The notes below the pieces were generated by a model. The model was given only the letters and a program-made list of their open reading frames with translations. It was not told where the DNA came from and made no database searches. From Hymenobacter oligotrophus (GTDB lineage: Bacteria; Bacteroidota; Bacteroidia; Cytophagales; Hymenobacteraceae): 64,000 bases of DNA. Position numbers and translations under genes: made by a program. The stretch is taken from assembly GCF_003574965.1 (NCBI RefSeq), contig NZ_CP032317.1:2232001-2296000 (forward strand), written 5' to 3'. Numbering within the stretch: the stretch's first letter is position 1; each line of letters begins with the position of its first letter. Shown one piece after another: positions 42,989-52,228 of this stretch.

Positions 42989-43720
42989 CTAATCCCCTCG
43001 CCCGTCGCCGCCTACGTTGATAATCAGACCTAGGCTGAACACCGAGTTGCCGGCCGTGAGGTACTTGCGGTTTTTCAGGCCGAAGTTCCAGCCACTCATG
43101 GTTTGGAATTTCAGCGGGCCAACCAAGCCGATGCGGGTGTAGGTAACGGGCTCGAAGAAGATGTTGTCCTCGCCAGGAATGCGCTGGCCGTTCAGGCGCA
43201 GTTCGGGCGTGTTCATGTAGCTCAGGCGCAGGGCGGCCCCGTAGCGGAACGGCCACGTCCGACCTAGGAACTCAAACTCCTCGCGGTCTTTCTTGGTGTA
43301 GTTTACCTGCGCAAAGTACTTCTCGAGCCGGGCTTCTACCGTTTCGGTTACCTCGCCGGCGCGGGTGCGCTCGGTGCGCTTGCCTTTGCCGTATCCGGCG
43401 CCGGCGTATACCTCCAAAATGCGGCTTTGGTCGGCGCCGAAGCGGGTGTAGTAGCCCGCCCCCACTTCGCCAAAGTCTTGGTCGTAAACTTTGCGCTTGC
43501 CGTTGGTGTGCAGAAACGAGCCCGAGGCGATAATGCCCACGTGCTCGCCGGCGGCGTAGGCCCCCTGCGCCGTTACGTTGGCCTTCCAGTTGGTGTGCAA
43601 GCCCCCGCTGAACTCGCCCTTTTGGGTGAGCATGGGAGCGGCAGCAGGTGGCGGAAAATAAACAGAGGCACAGCTACTCAGCAGCGGCAGCCCCAGCAGC
43701 AACAGTCGACGTACGGCCAC
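42989..43720 (-). CDS. Outer-membrane beta-barrel lipoprotein
   Basis: The 243-aa protein has a lipoprotein signal (LLLLGLPLLSSC, Cys17) and then repeated amphipathic strands (GEFSGGLHTNWKANVTAQG, HVGIIASGSFLH, LEVYAGAGYGKG). A charged, Thr/Glu-rich loop (TERTRAGEVTETVEARL) and a closing barrel strand (SVFSLGLIINVGG) follow. It probably forms a small outer-membrane barrel or barrel-like sheet. The start is GTG 43720. No family name can be given. It is convergent with sucD. Confidence 0.65.
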   Translation of the reverse strand: MAVRRLLLLGLPLLSSCASVYFPPPAAAPMLTQKGEFSGGLHTNWKANVTAQGAYAAGEHVGIIASGSFLHTNGKRKVYDQDFGEVGAGYYTRFGADQSRILEVYAGAGYGKGKRTERTRAGEVTETVEARLEKYFAQVNYTKKDREEFEFLGRTWPFRYGAALRLSYMNTPELRLNGQRIPGEDNIFFEPVTYTRIGLVGPLKFQTMSGWNFGLKNRKYLTAGNSVFSLGLIINVGGDGRGD

Positions 43721-43922
43721 AGCAACGGGTAATGGTTTGCGCTAGCAACGAAGAAAAGGCTGTTTCGTTGTGCAAAGCCGTGTGCAATTTAGGCGCCGGA
43801 GGTACACGCAGGCCTCTCAACAAATAAAATTGGCTTGGCCAGCGAAGCTCGGCCGTGTGCGGGTGCTACCTTTCGGCGGTTATCGGGCCGGTGCCCGTTC
43901 GTTACGCATGCATCTTTTACCT

Positions 43923-44990
43923 ATGCGCTATTTATCGTGCTGCCTGCTGGGCGCGGGCGCTTTGGCCCTGGCCGGCTGCAAAAAAGACCCCATCGTCGAG
44001 ATTAAAGAAGTAGAGGTGCCTGCCCGCCGCAGCTGGACGGAAGTGCGCAACCTGCGCGGGCTCGACCGAACCATCCTAAGCATGGGCACCGACGGGCGCC
44101 AGCTATTTCTGCAGCAGCCGTACAATTTCACCAAATACTGGGGGCAAGCCCCCCAGAACTTGGTTGTGCACGCTGCCCGCTTGCCCTCGGATGTGCGCGT
44201 GCGCCTCGATCTGGCCCCGGCGTTTTTTGCTTATCCCGCCTACGACTCGCTACTGGTGGTGTCCACCACCGCGGCCCCGCTCACCCCGGCGGGCTACGTG
44301 CACCTGCGCCGGCTCGATGCCACGGCCGTGCGCTTTGCCACGCGCTACATGATTCCGTTTAAAACCACGGCCATCAGCGCGGCCAACCAAGTACTTATTG
44401 CCTACGACAACAACGACCCGGCACAGCCCATCACGTTGCTGCTGGCTACCATCAACCCGGCCACCGGCTTGGTGCAACGGGCGCAAGTCGTGCGCATTCC
44501 CGTCGACCGAAATGCGGGCATGCCCTACGTGCGCCACATTGCTGCCCTCGAGGATTACTTCGTGGCCGACCTAGGCGACGGGGGTTTGTACCGCATCGGG
44601 GCCGACGGGCAGTTCCGGCAGGTGTGGGGCTCCTCGCCGCTTACCGACGCGTTTTACACTTACGGCGGCACGGCCTATGCCCATGCCGAATGGGGGCGCC
44701 TGCTCACCTCCGCCGACAAAGGCCTTACCTGGCGGGAGTACACCGGCGCCCCGGCCATCTTCGATCAGTCGCGCTTTTACTTTGTGGGCGACAGCCTCGT
44801 GGGCAGCCAATTCGATCAGCTGTACACGCTGCACTGGCAGGGGCTCAACTACCGCGTGCGGCCGCTGAAAGCCGACGGCCTGGAGCGCGCCAGCGTAACG
44901 GGCATGGCCGTGCTGCGCGACTCGGTGTACGTGGCCACCACCACCGGCCTGTTTGCCCGGCCGCTGGCGCAGTTCTTCGATAAGAAATAA
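43923..44990 (+). CDS. Beta-propeller-like lipoprotein
   Basis: The 355-aa product has a lipoprotein signal (LLGAGALALAGC, Cys18). The mature part has regularly spaced short strands with D-G and S-A-D-K-G turns (GDGGLYRIGADGQFRQVW, LLTSADKGLTWREY, DSVYVATTTGLFARPL). This suggests a beta-propeller like those of BNR/Asp-box or photosystem-stability factor-like proteins. No catalytic residues can be identified. ATG 43923 precedes the signal peptide; an upstream in-frame extension is not signal-like. It stands alone between divergent and convergent neighbours. Confidence 0.65.
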   Translation: MRYLSCCLLGAGALALAGCKKDPIVEIKEVEVPARRSWTEVRNLRGLDRTILSMGTDGRQLFLQQPYNFTKYWGQAPQNLVVHAARLPSDVRVRLDLAPAFFAYPAYDSLLVVSTTAAPLTPAGYVHLRRLDATAVRFATRYMIPFKTTAISAANQVLIAYDNNDPAQPITLLLATINPATGLVQRAQVVRIPVDRNAGMPYVRHIAALEDYFVADLGDGGLYRIGADGQFRQVWGSSPLTDAFYTYGGTAYAHAEWGRLLTSADKGLTWREYTGAPAIFDQSRFYFVGDSLVGSQFDQLYTLHWQGLNYRVRPLKADGLERASVTGMAVLRDSVYVATTTGLFARPLAQFFDKK

Positions 44991-45113
44991 GCCCAGCCCT
45001 AGGTGCCTGCCCCGCCCGGCGCCGCGGCCACCTAGGGCGCCGGCGCGGCCCGGGCAACCAGTGCCCTAGGTGGCCCGGGCCGAAACACGCCCCCCGTGCC
45101 ACCCGAAAAAAGC
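44991..45113. other. Cluster of three CCTAGG sites
   Basis: Three copies in 73 bp (44998, 45031, 45065) lie in GC-rich DNA full of GCCGCGGCC-like words. No gene is present. Confidence 0.7.
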
Positions 45114-45149
45114 AAACGCCCGCCGCAACAGCTGTTGCGGCGGGCGTTT
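45114..45149. terminator. Perfect 18-bp palindrome terminator
   Basis: AAACGCCCGCCGCAACAG (45114-45131) is followed directly by its exact complement (45132-45149), between convergent genes. Flanking A and T runs make it a bidirectional terminator. Confidence 0.85.
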
Positions 45150-45169
45150 TGGCTTGGGCTACCCAGGGC

Positions 45170-46834
45170 CTACTTGGCGTAGGCCACGGCGCGCATTTCG
45201 CGAATTACCGTCACCTTAATCTGGCCGGGGTACTGCATTTCCTTCTCGATTTTCTGCGAAATCTCGCTGGAAAGCTCCTGGGCGCGGTCGTCAGTTACGT
45301 TGTCGGCATCCACAATCACGCGCAGCTCGCGGCCCGCCTGGATGGCGTAGCACTGGTTTACGCCTTTGAAGGCGTGGGCCGTTTCTTCGAGCTGCTTCAG
45401 GCGCTTGATGTAGCTCTCCATCATTTCGCGGCGGGCGCCGGGGCGCGAACCGCTGATGGCGTCGCAGGCCTGCACGATGGGCGAAATCAGCGCCGTCATC
45501 TCGATTTCGTCGTGGTGGGCGCCGATGGCGTTTACCACGTCGGGGTGCTCTTTGTACTTCTTGGCCAACTCCATACCTAGGATGGCGTGGGGCAGCTCGG
45601 GCTCCTCGGTGCTTACTTTACCAATGTCGTGCAGCAGGCCGGCGCGCTTGGCGTGCTTCACGTTCAGGCCCAGCTCGGCGGCCATGGTGGCGCACAGGTT
45701 GGCTACTTCGCGCGAGTGCTGCAGCAAGTTTTGGCCGTACGACGAGCGGAAGCGCATGCGGCCCACCATCTTGATCAGCTCGGGGTGCAAGCCGTGGATG
45801 CCCAGGTCGACGATGGTACGCTCGCCGATTTCGACGATTTCCTCCTCGATGTTCTTGCGCGTTTTGGCTACAATCTCCTCGATGCGGGCCGGGTGAATGC
45901 GGCCGTCTTTCACGAGCAAGTGCAGCGAGAGGCGGGCAATTTCGCGGCGCACTGGGTCGAAGCCCGAAATAATGATGGCCTCGGGCGTGTCATCAACGAT
46001 GATTTCGACGCCGGTTGCGGCTTCCAGCGCCCGGATGTTACGGCCTTCGCGGCCGATGATCTTGCCCTTTACGTCGTCCGACTCGATGTTGAACACCGAC
46101 ACGCAGTTCTCGATGGCGTGTTCGGCGGCGGTGCGCTGAATGGTTTCCAGCACCACCTTCTTGGCATCTTTGGTAGCTGTGAGTCGGGCTTGCGCCACGG
46201 TGTCTTTGATGTACGACGAAGCCTGAATCTGGGCCTCGTTCTTCAGCGATTCAACCAACTGCTCGCGGGCTTCGGCGGCTGTAAGGCCAGCAATGGCTTC
46301 GAGCTGGCGCTGCAAGTGGTGGCGCTGCTCGTCTACCTCGTCTTGGTCTTGGCGCAGCTGATCGAGCACTTGCTCGTGGGTCGCGCGGCGCTTTTCTTCC
46401 TGAGCTTCGAGCCGCTCCTGCTGGCGCTGGGCGTCGTTCTGTACTTTTTCGCGCAGCGTGTCGAGTTCTTTCTCTTTGCGCTGCACTTGCTCCAGCTGGC
46501 GCTGGGTTGCTTGGGTTAGCTGCTTGATGCTGGCTTCTTGCTGCACCACTACTTCGCGGCGCTGCGAGAGGTCCTGCTCGGCGTCTTGGCGCAGCCGACG
46601 CAGCTCCTGCTCAGACTCGTTCCGAATCTGGCGGGCTTTGTCTTTGGCTTGCTGAATGCGCTCTTCGCGCACTCGGTTGGCTTTGGCTTCGGCCTCTTGC
46701 AAGAGCTCCTGCGCGCGGGCTTGCGCCTGCGCCTCGGCGTCTTGCCGGGCTTTGCCTGCCATCTGCCGGCCGATGAAGAAGCCCACAACAAGGGCTACCA
46801 CGGCTGCCAGCACGATGTATATTATTTCGGGCAT
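45170..46834 (-). CDS. rny: Ribonuclease Y
   Basis: The 554-aa enzyme has an N-terminal membrane helix ([19 protein letters not shown]), a long charged coiled coil (about 30-190), a KH domain ([20 protein letters not shown]), and an HD domain with LLHDIGKV and AHHDEIEM. RNase Y is the membrane-bound endoribonuclease starting mRNA decay. ATG 46834 begins directly before the anchor; an upstream extension is not supported. The coiled coil is Gln/Arg/Glu rich and of normal length. It follows zapA, the order common in Bacteroidota. Confidence 0.95.
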   Translation of the reverse strand: MPEIIYIVLAAVVALVVGFFIGRQMAGKARQDAEAQAQARAQELLQEAEAKANRVREERIQQAKDKARQIRNESEQELRRLRQDAEQDLSQRREVVVQQEASIKQLTQATQRQLEQVQRKEKELDTLREKVQNDAQRQQERLEAQEEKRRATHEQVLDQLRQDQDEVDEQRHHLQRQLEAIAGLTAAEAREQLVESLKNEAQIQASSYIKDTVAQARLTATKDAKKVVLETIQRTAAEHAIENCVSVFNIESDDVKGKIIGREGRNIRALEAATGVEIIVDDTPEAIIISGFDPVRREIARLSLHLLVKDGRIHPARIEEIVAKTRKNIEEEIVEIGERTIVDLGIHGLHPELIKMVGRMRFRSSYGQNLLQHSREVANLCATMAAELGLNVKHAKRAGLLHDIGKVSTEEPELPHAILGMELAKKYKEHPDVVNAIGAHHDEIEMTALISPIVQACDAISGSRPGARREMMESYIKRLKQLEETAHAFKGVNQCYAIQAGRELRVIVDADNVTDDRAQELSSEISQKIEKEMQYPGQIKVTVIREMRAVAYAK

Positions 46835-46937
46835 GGTATGGTGATGTTGGGGAGGATGGAACAAACACCATAGCCTGCGCAAAGCGTTCTGCCGCAACGG
46901 CAGTTGGAGGCCGGGCCGTCTGCCCTAGGCCGTGAGC

Positions 46938-47047
46938 GGTATCGAGTAGTGGGTATCGGGTATTAGGTAGTCGGATGCCCGCCGGAGGGGCTAACAGTTA
47001 TGTCCGAGTTCTTAATACCAAATACGTAGTACTGTATACCAAGTACC
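46938..47047. repeat. Imperfect inverted repeat between zapA and rny
   Basis: GGTATCGAGTAGTGGGTATC (from 46938) is the rough complement of GTAGTACTGTATACCAAGTACC (to 47047, split GTAGTACTG/TATACCAAGTACC). It is AT-richer than the flanking genes. I looked for a 6S RNA here and could not recognise one. Confidence 0.45.
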
Positions 47048-47054
47048 AGTGCCC

Positions 47055-47345
47055 TTAGGCGAGTACCACCGATGCCAGCAGCTGATCGAGGCGGGAGAGG
47101 CGCTCGGTTAGTGCAGCGTCGGTACCATCCTTTTCCTTCACGGCCTTCATGCGGTCGGCCAGTGTGGTAAGCGCAATCATGGCCAGCAAGTCTTGCTTGT
47201 CCTGAATGCCGTATTGCTCCCGAAATTCCTTTATCCGCTCGTTGAGCATGCGCCCGGCTAGGCGCAGGCGTTCCTCTTCCTGCGGCGTTACCCGAAGGGG
47301 GTAGTCGCGGTCGGCAATGCGGATTTTAATGGATAATTCGGTCAC
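47055..47345 (-). CDS. zapA: Cell division protein ZapA
   Basis: The 96-aa protein has the ZapA N-terminal strand-rich part (LSIKIRIADRDYPLRVTPQEE) and a C-terminal helix with LLAMIALTTLADRM. ZapA bundles FtsZ filaments at the septum. GTG 47345 is the start; no ATG is in range. It forms a short unit with the coiled-coil protein gene 34 bp upstream and is followed by rny 220 bp downstream. Confidence 0.85.
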   Translation of the reverse strand: MTELSIKIRIADRDYPLRVTPQEEERLRLAGRMLNERIKEFREQYGIQDKQDLLAMIALTTLADRMKAVKEKDGTDAALTERLSRLDQLLASVVLA

Positions 47346-47379
47346 AGTCGCGGGTGCTTTGGGTGGGTGGGTTAGGCGG

Positions 47380-47676
47380 TTACTCCCTCAAATAGGCAAG
47401 GCACTTATCTAGTTCGCGGATGTATTCGTTGAGACGTTGTTTTAGCTCGGTTGCGGTAGCCGGTTCGCCAGCTATGGTGTTAGCAAGTTTAACAATATTT
47501 TCCTGGTTCTGGTGCTCGCGCAGCTGCTTGTCCCGGTCGCGCAGCTCGGCCTGGAGCTGCTGAATGGTGGTGTGGGCATCGGCCAGTTCTTCGCGCACTT
47601 GCTGATAGGCAGCCACTAAAGTGGTTACCTGCCGTTCCAATCGGTCGAGTTGGGCAAGCTGTTGCGAGGAGGCCAT
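47380..47676 (-). CDS. Small coiled-coil protein (ZapB-like by context)
   Basis: The 98-aa product is almost entirely coiled coil (LDRLERQVTTLVAAYQQV, then IQQLQAELRDRDKQLREHQ) with a short C-terminal helical tail (YIRELDKCLAYLRE). It lies between pheT and zapA, where Bacteroidota often encode a ZapA partner. By context it may be a ZapB-like division factor, but sequence alone shows only the coiled coil. ATG 47676 is chosen; upstream in-frame sequence is low in coding character. Confidence 0.7.
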   Translation of the reverse strand: MASSQQLAQLDRLERQVTTLVAAYQQVREELADAHTTIQQLQAELRDRDKQLREHQNQENIVKLANTIAGEPATATELKQRLNEYIRELDKCLAYLRE

Positions 47677-47756
47677 AATCAGGGAATTTCTGAGGCAAAG
47701 TAACGAATTGCGCGGATCTGCGGGCCTTTCCGGTTTGAAAGGGCTGGTAAGTAAAG

Positions 47757-47854
47757 CGCCGTAGCGCCAACTTTTGGCGCTGCACAGCACAGTAGCACTC
47801 AATTGCTGAGCTTACTACCCCGCCTGCGCAAGCCAGAAAGTTGGCGCTACGGCT
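47757..47854. repeat. GTAGCGCCAAC inverted repeat
   Basis: GCCGTAGCGCCAACTTT (from 47758) is the complement of AAAGTTGGCGCTACGGC (to 47853) across about 63 bp. It lies between pheT and the coiled-coil gene. Confidence 0.75.
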
Positions 47855-47869
47855 CTAACCTACTATGTC

Positions 47870-50305
47870 CTATTTCCGGATAACTGCGCCCGCTTGCTGC
47901 TCGAACTGCGTCATGAGTTTTTGCATCACCTGATCGATGGCCTGATCGGTGAGCGTACGCTCGGGGTCTTGCAGCAGGAAGCTCAGCGAGTACGATTTTT
48001 TGCCGGCACCTAGGTTTTCGCCCTGGTACACGTCGAACACGTTCACTTCGCGCAGCAGCTTCTTCTCAACTTTGGTGGCAATCTGGCGCAGCTGCTCGAA
48101 CGTCACGCCCAGGTCGACAACCAGCGACAAATCGCGGCGGACTTCGGGGAACTTGGGCAGCTCCTGCACCGTGAGGGCCCCGCGGTACTTCTTGGTCAGC
48201 CAAGCCCAGTCGAGCTCGGCGTACCACACGGGCTGGTTTACGTCCATCTGCTTCAGCACTTTCGGCGACACGCTGCCTAGGTGCACCACCGGCTGGTTGT
48301 GCAGCAGCAGCGTAAGGCCGCCGTTGAGGTAGGGGTGCTGCACGGGCTGCTGGCCCGGCTGCGCGTGGCCCAGGCTGCGCAGCACCTGCAGCACAGCGCC
48401 GGCCAGGTGGTGGTAAGCCGTTTTGGCGTCGGGCTGTTGCCAGCTTTCGGCCTGCAAGTTGCCCGTCAGGAAGATACCTAGGGTGGGGCGCTCTTTGTAG
48501 CTGCCGTCGGGCTGGCGGTGGTAGCTGCGACCGAACTCGTACAGCTTCAGGTCGCGCTGGCGGCGGTTTACGTTGTGGCGCACAATCTCGAGGCCCGAGT
48601 GCAGCAGCGTGGGGCGCATCACATCGAGGTCGGCCGAGTTGTAGTTCAGCACGCGCACCAAATCGGCAGCGGGCTGCTCGGCGGTTTCGAAGTAATCGGA
48701 GTTGACGAGCGAGTTCGTTACGATTTCGGAATAGCCCTGGCCGCTGAGCAGCTGCGACACGTCGCGGCGGAGCAGTTCGGCATCGGGCTGCGGGAAGCCG
48801 GCCAGGAAATCGGCGGCGTTGTGGGTGCGCAGCGGCACGTGGTCGAAGCCGTAAATGCGCAGGATTTCCTCCACCACATCGGCTTCGCGGGTAACATCCA
48901 CGCGGTACGGCGGCACCGATACAATCCACTCGGGCCCGCCGTGCACGTCGTTTTCCTCCACAATGAGGATGTCCAGATCGGTCAGGATCTGACGAATGCG
49001 GTCGGAGGCAATGTAGTGGCCGATGAGCTTCTCGACGCGCGGCAGCAGCAGGCGCACCGAGGTGTGCTCGATGTGCGTGGGAAACTCATCGACAATGGGC
49101 GCGGCCACGCGGGCACTGGCCACCTCTTGCAGCAGCAGGGCCGCCCGCTTGAGGGCCAGCGGCACCATGTGCGGGTCGGTACCGCGCTCGAAGCGGAACG
49201 AAGCGTCGGTTTTGAGCTGGTGATTTTGAGCGGTTTTGCGCGCTACGGCCGGGTCGAAGTAGGCACTTTCGAGAAATACGCGGGTGGTACCCTCGGTTAC
49301 GCCCGAGGTTTTGCCACCGAACACCCCAGCCAGCGCCAGCGCACGGCCTTGGGCATCGGCAATAACCAAGTCTTCGGCCTTCAGGGTGCGCTCGGCGCCA
49401 TCGAGCGTGGTGAATTGCTCCCCGGCAGCGGCGCGGCGCACCCGAATGCCGTTGCCGCCAATTTGGTCGGCATCGAAGGCGTGCAGCGGCTGGCCCAGCT
49501 CGTGCAGCACGTAGTTGGTTACGTCGACGACGTTATTGATGGGCGACAGGCCAATGCTGCGCAGACGGCGCTGCATCCACTCGGGCGAGGGGCCTACCTG
49601 TACGCTTTCGAGCAGCAAGCCAGCATAGCGGGGGCACGCCTCGGCATCCTCGATCTGCACGCCGATGGCTTGGCCTTCGGCCTGCACCGGCGCATGAAAG
49701 TGGCTAACATCGGGCAGCTGCACGGGCTGGCGCAGCAGGGCGCGCAAATCGCGGGCTACGCCGAAGTGCGAAGCAGCATCGGCGCGGTTCGGCGTCAGGC
49801 CGATTTCCAGCACGTGGTCGGAACCCAGGCCGAAGTACTCGGCGGCCGGCGTGCCGTTGGGCAGGTCGGTATCGAGTACCATAATGCCGGCGTGCGAAGT
49901 ACCCAGGCCGATTTCATCTTCGGCGCAAATCATGCCTTCCGAAGCCGCACCGCGGATTTTCGATTTCTTGATTTTGAACGGCTCGCCGCTGGTGGGGTGC
50001 AGCACGGCACCCTCCAGGGCAACTACCACGCGCTGGCCGGCGGCCACGTTGGGCGCTCCGCACACGATGTTGCGCGGGCTAGCGTCGCCTACGTCCACGG
50101 TAGTAATGCTGAGCTTATCGGCATCGGGGTGTTTTTGGCAGGTGAGCACCGTGCCTAGCACTACGCCCTGCAAACCGCCCGGCACACTTTCCAACTCCTC
50201 CAGGCCTTCAACCTCGAGGCCGGTGCTGGTAAGCAAAGCCGAAATTTCAGCCGGCGTTTTATCAGTAGGAAACAGGGTGCGGAGCCAGTCGAGGGAAATC
50301 TTCAT
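47870..50305 (-). CDS. pheT: Phenylalanyl-tRNA synthetase beta subunit
   Basis: The 811-aa subunit has all expected domains: tRNA-binding OB fold (VVLGTVLTCQKHPDADKLS), B3/4 editing domain (residues about 200-400, SPINNVVDVTNYVLHELGQP), and B5 domain. The core (VVEEILRIYGFDHVPL) and C-terminal FDX-ACB anticodon-binding domain (FPEVRRDLSLVVDLGVTFEQLRQ in two parts) are also seen. With PheS it charges tRNA-Phe and edits mischarged tyrosine. pheS is not in the window. ATG 50305 gives the standard start (MKISLDWLRTLFPTDKTP). Confidence 0.97.
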   Translation of the reverse strand: MKISLDWLRTLFPTDKTPAEISALLTSTGLEVEGLEELESVPGGLQGVVLGTVLTCQKHPDADKLSITTVDVGDASPRNIVCGAPNVAAGQRVVVALEGAVLHPTSGEPFKIKKSKIRGAASEGMICAEDEIGLGTSHAGIMVLDTDLPNGTPAAEYFGLGSDHVLEIGLTPNRADAASHFGVARDLRALLRQPVQLPDVSHFHAPVQAEGQAIGVQIEDAEACPRYAGLLLESVQVGPSPEWMQRRLRSIGLSPINNVVDVTNYVLHELGQPLHAFDADQIGGNGIRVRRAAAGEQFTTLDGAERTLKAEDLVIADAQGRALALAGVFGGKTSGVTEGTTRVFLESAYFDPAVARKTAQNHQLKTDASFRFERGTDPHMVPLALKRAALLLQEVASARVAAPIVDEFPTHIEHTSVRLLLPRVEKLIGHYIASDRIRQILTDLDILIVEENDVHGGPEWIVSVPPYRVDVTREADVVEEILRIYGFDHVPLRTHNAADFLAGFPQPDAELLRRDVSQLLSGQGYSEIVTNSLVNSDYFETAEQPAADLVRVLNYNSADLDVMRPTLLHSGLEIVRHNVNRRQRDLKLYEFGRSYHRQPDGSYKERPTLGIFLTGNLQAESWQQPDAKTAYHHLAGAVLQVLRSLGHAQPGQQPVQHPYLNGGLTLLLHNQPVVHLGSVSPKVLKQMDVNQPVWYAELDWAWLTKKYRGALTVQELPKFPEVRRDLSLVVDLGVTFEQLRQIATKVEKKLLREVNVFDVYQGENLGAGKKSYSLSFLLQDPERTLTDQAIDQVMQKLMTQFEQQAGAVIRK

Positions 50306-50382
50306 AATAATCAGTTGGCTGTGGCCTAGGTAGCCAGTGGCCGTTTGGGCTGAGGCAGCAAAGGTAAACGGTGCCGCACGAT

Positions 50383-50603
50383 GTAGCGCGGACTTTGCAA
50401 GTCCGCGTCCACAGATAGTAAACTCAATCGTTGCGTGTAGCGCGGGCTTTAGCCCGCGTTTGCCAGAACGGCTGGCGTCAGGGCAGTTCCGCGCGGTACC
50501 ACTCGTTCACGCCAACGCAGGCTAAAGCCCGCGCTACACCGCGCGCTCTAGGTCAGAAACATAAATTACTATCCGGGGACGCGGACTACAAAGTCCGCGC
50601 TAC
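50383..50603. repeat. Nested double inverted repeat
   Basis: An outer stem (GTAGCGCGGACTTTGCAAGT from 50383, complement ending 50603) encloses a full GTAGCGCGGGCTTTAGCCCG element (50437-50537), the same family and length as 14485-14585. It fills the gap upstream of pheT. Confidence 0.85.
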
Positions 50604-50609
50604 ACTGCG

Positions 50610-51239
50610 CTACAGTTCTTTGTACGTCTTCTCCCCTACCGGCACTTCCACACCCAGCCAGTTCTCTTTGGGCGGCATGGGGCACGAGGCGATGCTGTCG
50701 CCGTAGGCGCAGTACGGGTTGTAGGTGCGGTTGAAATCGAGCACCACTTGGTTGTCGTTTTCGCCGGGCGTTTCTACATCGAGGTAGCGGCCGCCGCCAT
50801 AGGTGGAGCGCCCGTTGGTTTTGTCGGTGAAGGGCACGAAGAGCGTGGGGTCGGTTTTGCTGGCGCGCTTCAGCAGCGTAAGGGTTTGCGGCTGTCCGCT
50901 CACCTCAAAGGTGGCGCGGCCAAAGCGGGTGTACTTGTCGGCGCCGCCTTCGGTGAGCGGCAGGCTGATGGTGTCGCCTTCGGGCAGGCGCTCGAGCTTG
51001 GCCACCAACCGCCACTCGCGGTTGGGCGTGTAGTAGCGCAGGCTGTCGAAGTTTTCGTGCAGCTCTTCGGGCAGCGGCGATTCGCTGTGGCTGCGGAATT
51101 GCTCGTTTTTCTGCTTGCGCTCCTGCTTCAGCTTAAACGCGTATTGATCGTCGCTGAGCACGAGGTCGGAAAAGATGTAGCCGAGCACGATGAGCAAGCC
51201 CAGACCTAGGAAAATTTTGGGCGCCGAAATTTTAGCCAT
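50610..51239 (-). CDS. DUF1684 membrane-anchored protein
   Basis: The 209-aa protein has one N-terminal membrane helix (IFLGLGLLIVLGYIFSDLV) and a DUF1684 domain. The typical C-terminal signature is LDFNRTYNPYCAYGDSIA, then CPMPPKENWLGVEVPVGEK. The family is of unknown function and is widespread in Bacteroidota and Actinobacteria. The conserved FNRAYNPYCAY-like motif may bind a ligand. Upstream of it lies radC on the same strand, 133 bp away with two CCTAGG sites between. Confidence 0.8.
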   Translation of the reverse strand: MAKISAPKIFLGLGLLIVLGYIFSDLVLSDDQYAFKLKQERKQKNEQFRSHSESPLPEELHENFDSLRYYTPNREWRLVAKLERLPEGDTISLPLTEGGADKYTRFGRATFEVSGQPQTLTLLKRASKTDPTLFVPFTDKTNGRSTYGGGRYLDVETPGENDNQVVLDFNRTYNPYCAYGDSIASCPMPPKENWLGVEVPVGEKTYKEL

Positions 51240-51372
51240 GCTGCAAAGCTAGACCACGAATGAACACGGATTGGACGGATTGCCCGGATTTTGTGACCAA
51301 CTGCAGTGCAGCGCCCGCTCCGGGGGCCCCTAGGTGCCCGAAGTTGATTGAGGCACCTAGGGCTTGCAAGAG

Positions 51373-52116
51373 TTACAAAATGCCCTCGTCGGCGAAGCTG
51401 TAGTAGCCGCGGTCGGTGTAGATGAGGTGGTCGAGCACGGGCAAGTCTAGAAACTTGCCGGCTTCTTTAAGCTTTTTGGTCAGGGCAATATCGGCGGCGG
51501 AGGGCTGGCGGTTGCCGCTGGGGTGGTTGTGCACCAGAATAATGCTGCTAGCCAGCTGCTCCAGGGCGTGCTTGAAGATCATCTTGGGGTCGGCTACGGT
51601 GCCGGCCACGCCGCCGCTGCTGATCTTTTCCTGCCGCATTACCACGTTGGCGCGGTTCAGCAGAATCACCCAAAACTCCTCGTGCGGCAAATCCTGCAAA
51701 GCGGGCCGTACCAGGTTGTAAATGTCGGTGGAGCAAGTGATGGTGGTGCGCTCGGCCGCGGCGGTTTCTTTGCGGCGGCGGCCCAGCTCGAGGGCTGCCA
51801 CAATAGTTATGGCTTTGGCCTCGCCAATGCCTTTGTGGCGCATCAGCTCCTTCACCGAGAGCCTGGCCAGCTGGTTTAAATCGTTGCCGGTGGCGGCCAG
51901 CACCAGCTTGGCCACATCCACGGCCGAGAGCTTGGCCGTGCCCGAACCCAGCAAAATAGCCATCAGCTCGGCATCCGACAGCGCGGCGCGGCCTTTCAGC
52001 AACAGCTTTTCGCGGGGGCGGTCTTCTTCGGCCCAGCTCTTGATGCTGAAGCTAACCGGCGCCTGATAGCTGCCCGCCGGGCTTTCGTCTTCTGTCGCGT
52101 TGTCAATCGAATCCAT
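51373..52116 (-). CDS. radC: RadC-family JAB-domain protein
   Basis: The 247-aa protein has an N-terminal helix-hairpin-helix region (MRHKGIGEAKAITIVAALEL) and a C-terminal JAB metalloprotease-like domain with HNHPSGNRQPSAADIALT and FWVILLNRANVV. RadC was once linked to DNA repair, but the family's true role is unsettled; some members act with natural transformation or anti-plasmid functions. All JAMM residues are visible. It is a single gene, divergent from the metallophosphoesterase gene. Confidence 0.9.
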   Translation of the reverse strand: MDSIDNATEDESPAGSYQAPVSFSIKSWAEEDRPREKLLLKGRAALSDAELMAILLGSGTAKLSAVDVAKLVLAATGNDLNQLARLSVKELMRHKGIGEAKAITIVAALELGRRRKETAAAERTTITCSTDIYNLVRPALQDLPHEEFWVILLNRANVVMRQEKISSGGVAGTVADPKMIFKHALEQLASSIILVHNHPSGNRQPSAADIALTKKLKEAGKFLDLPVLDHLIYTDRGYYSFADEGIL

Positions 52117-52228
52117 ACGGCACCACTATTGTTAAGGGGCGGAGTAAAGTAAAATTTCAACTTGTCCGTCTTACGTACAGACGCGCGGCTGCAACCAAAC
52201 GGCCGCCGCGGAGTTTGTTAGCCTCGAT

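Noticed and set aside
46835-47054. 6S RNA between zapA and rny
   Set aside because: 6S RNA genes neighbour zapA in some bacteria, but I saw only an imperfect inverted repeat, not the long bulged rod with a conserved centre.
48518-50158. A 546-codon open frame opposite pheT
   Set aside because: It is antisense to a certain gene over its whole length, has His/Gly/Val-rich composition and no domain; high GC at third positions removes stops on the opposite strand.
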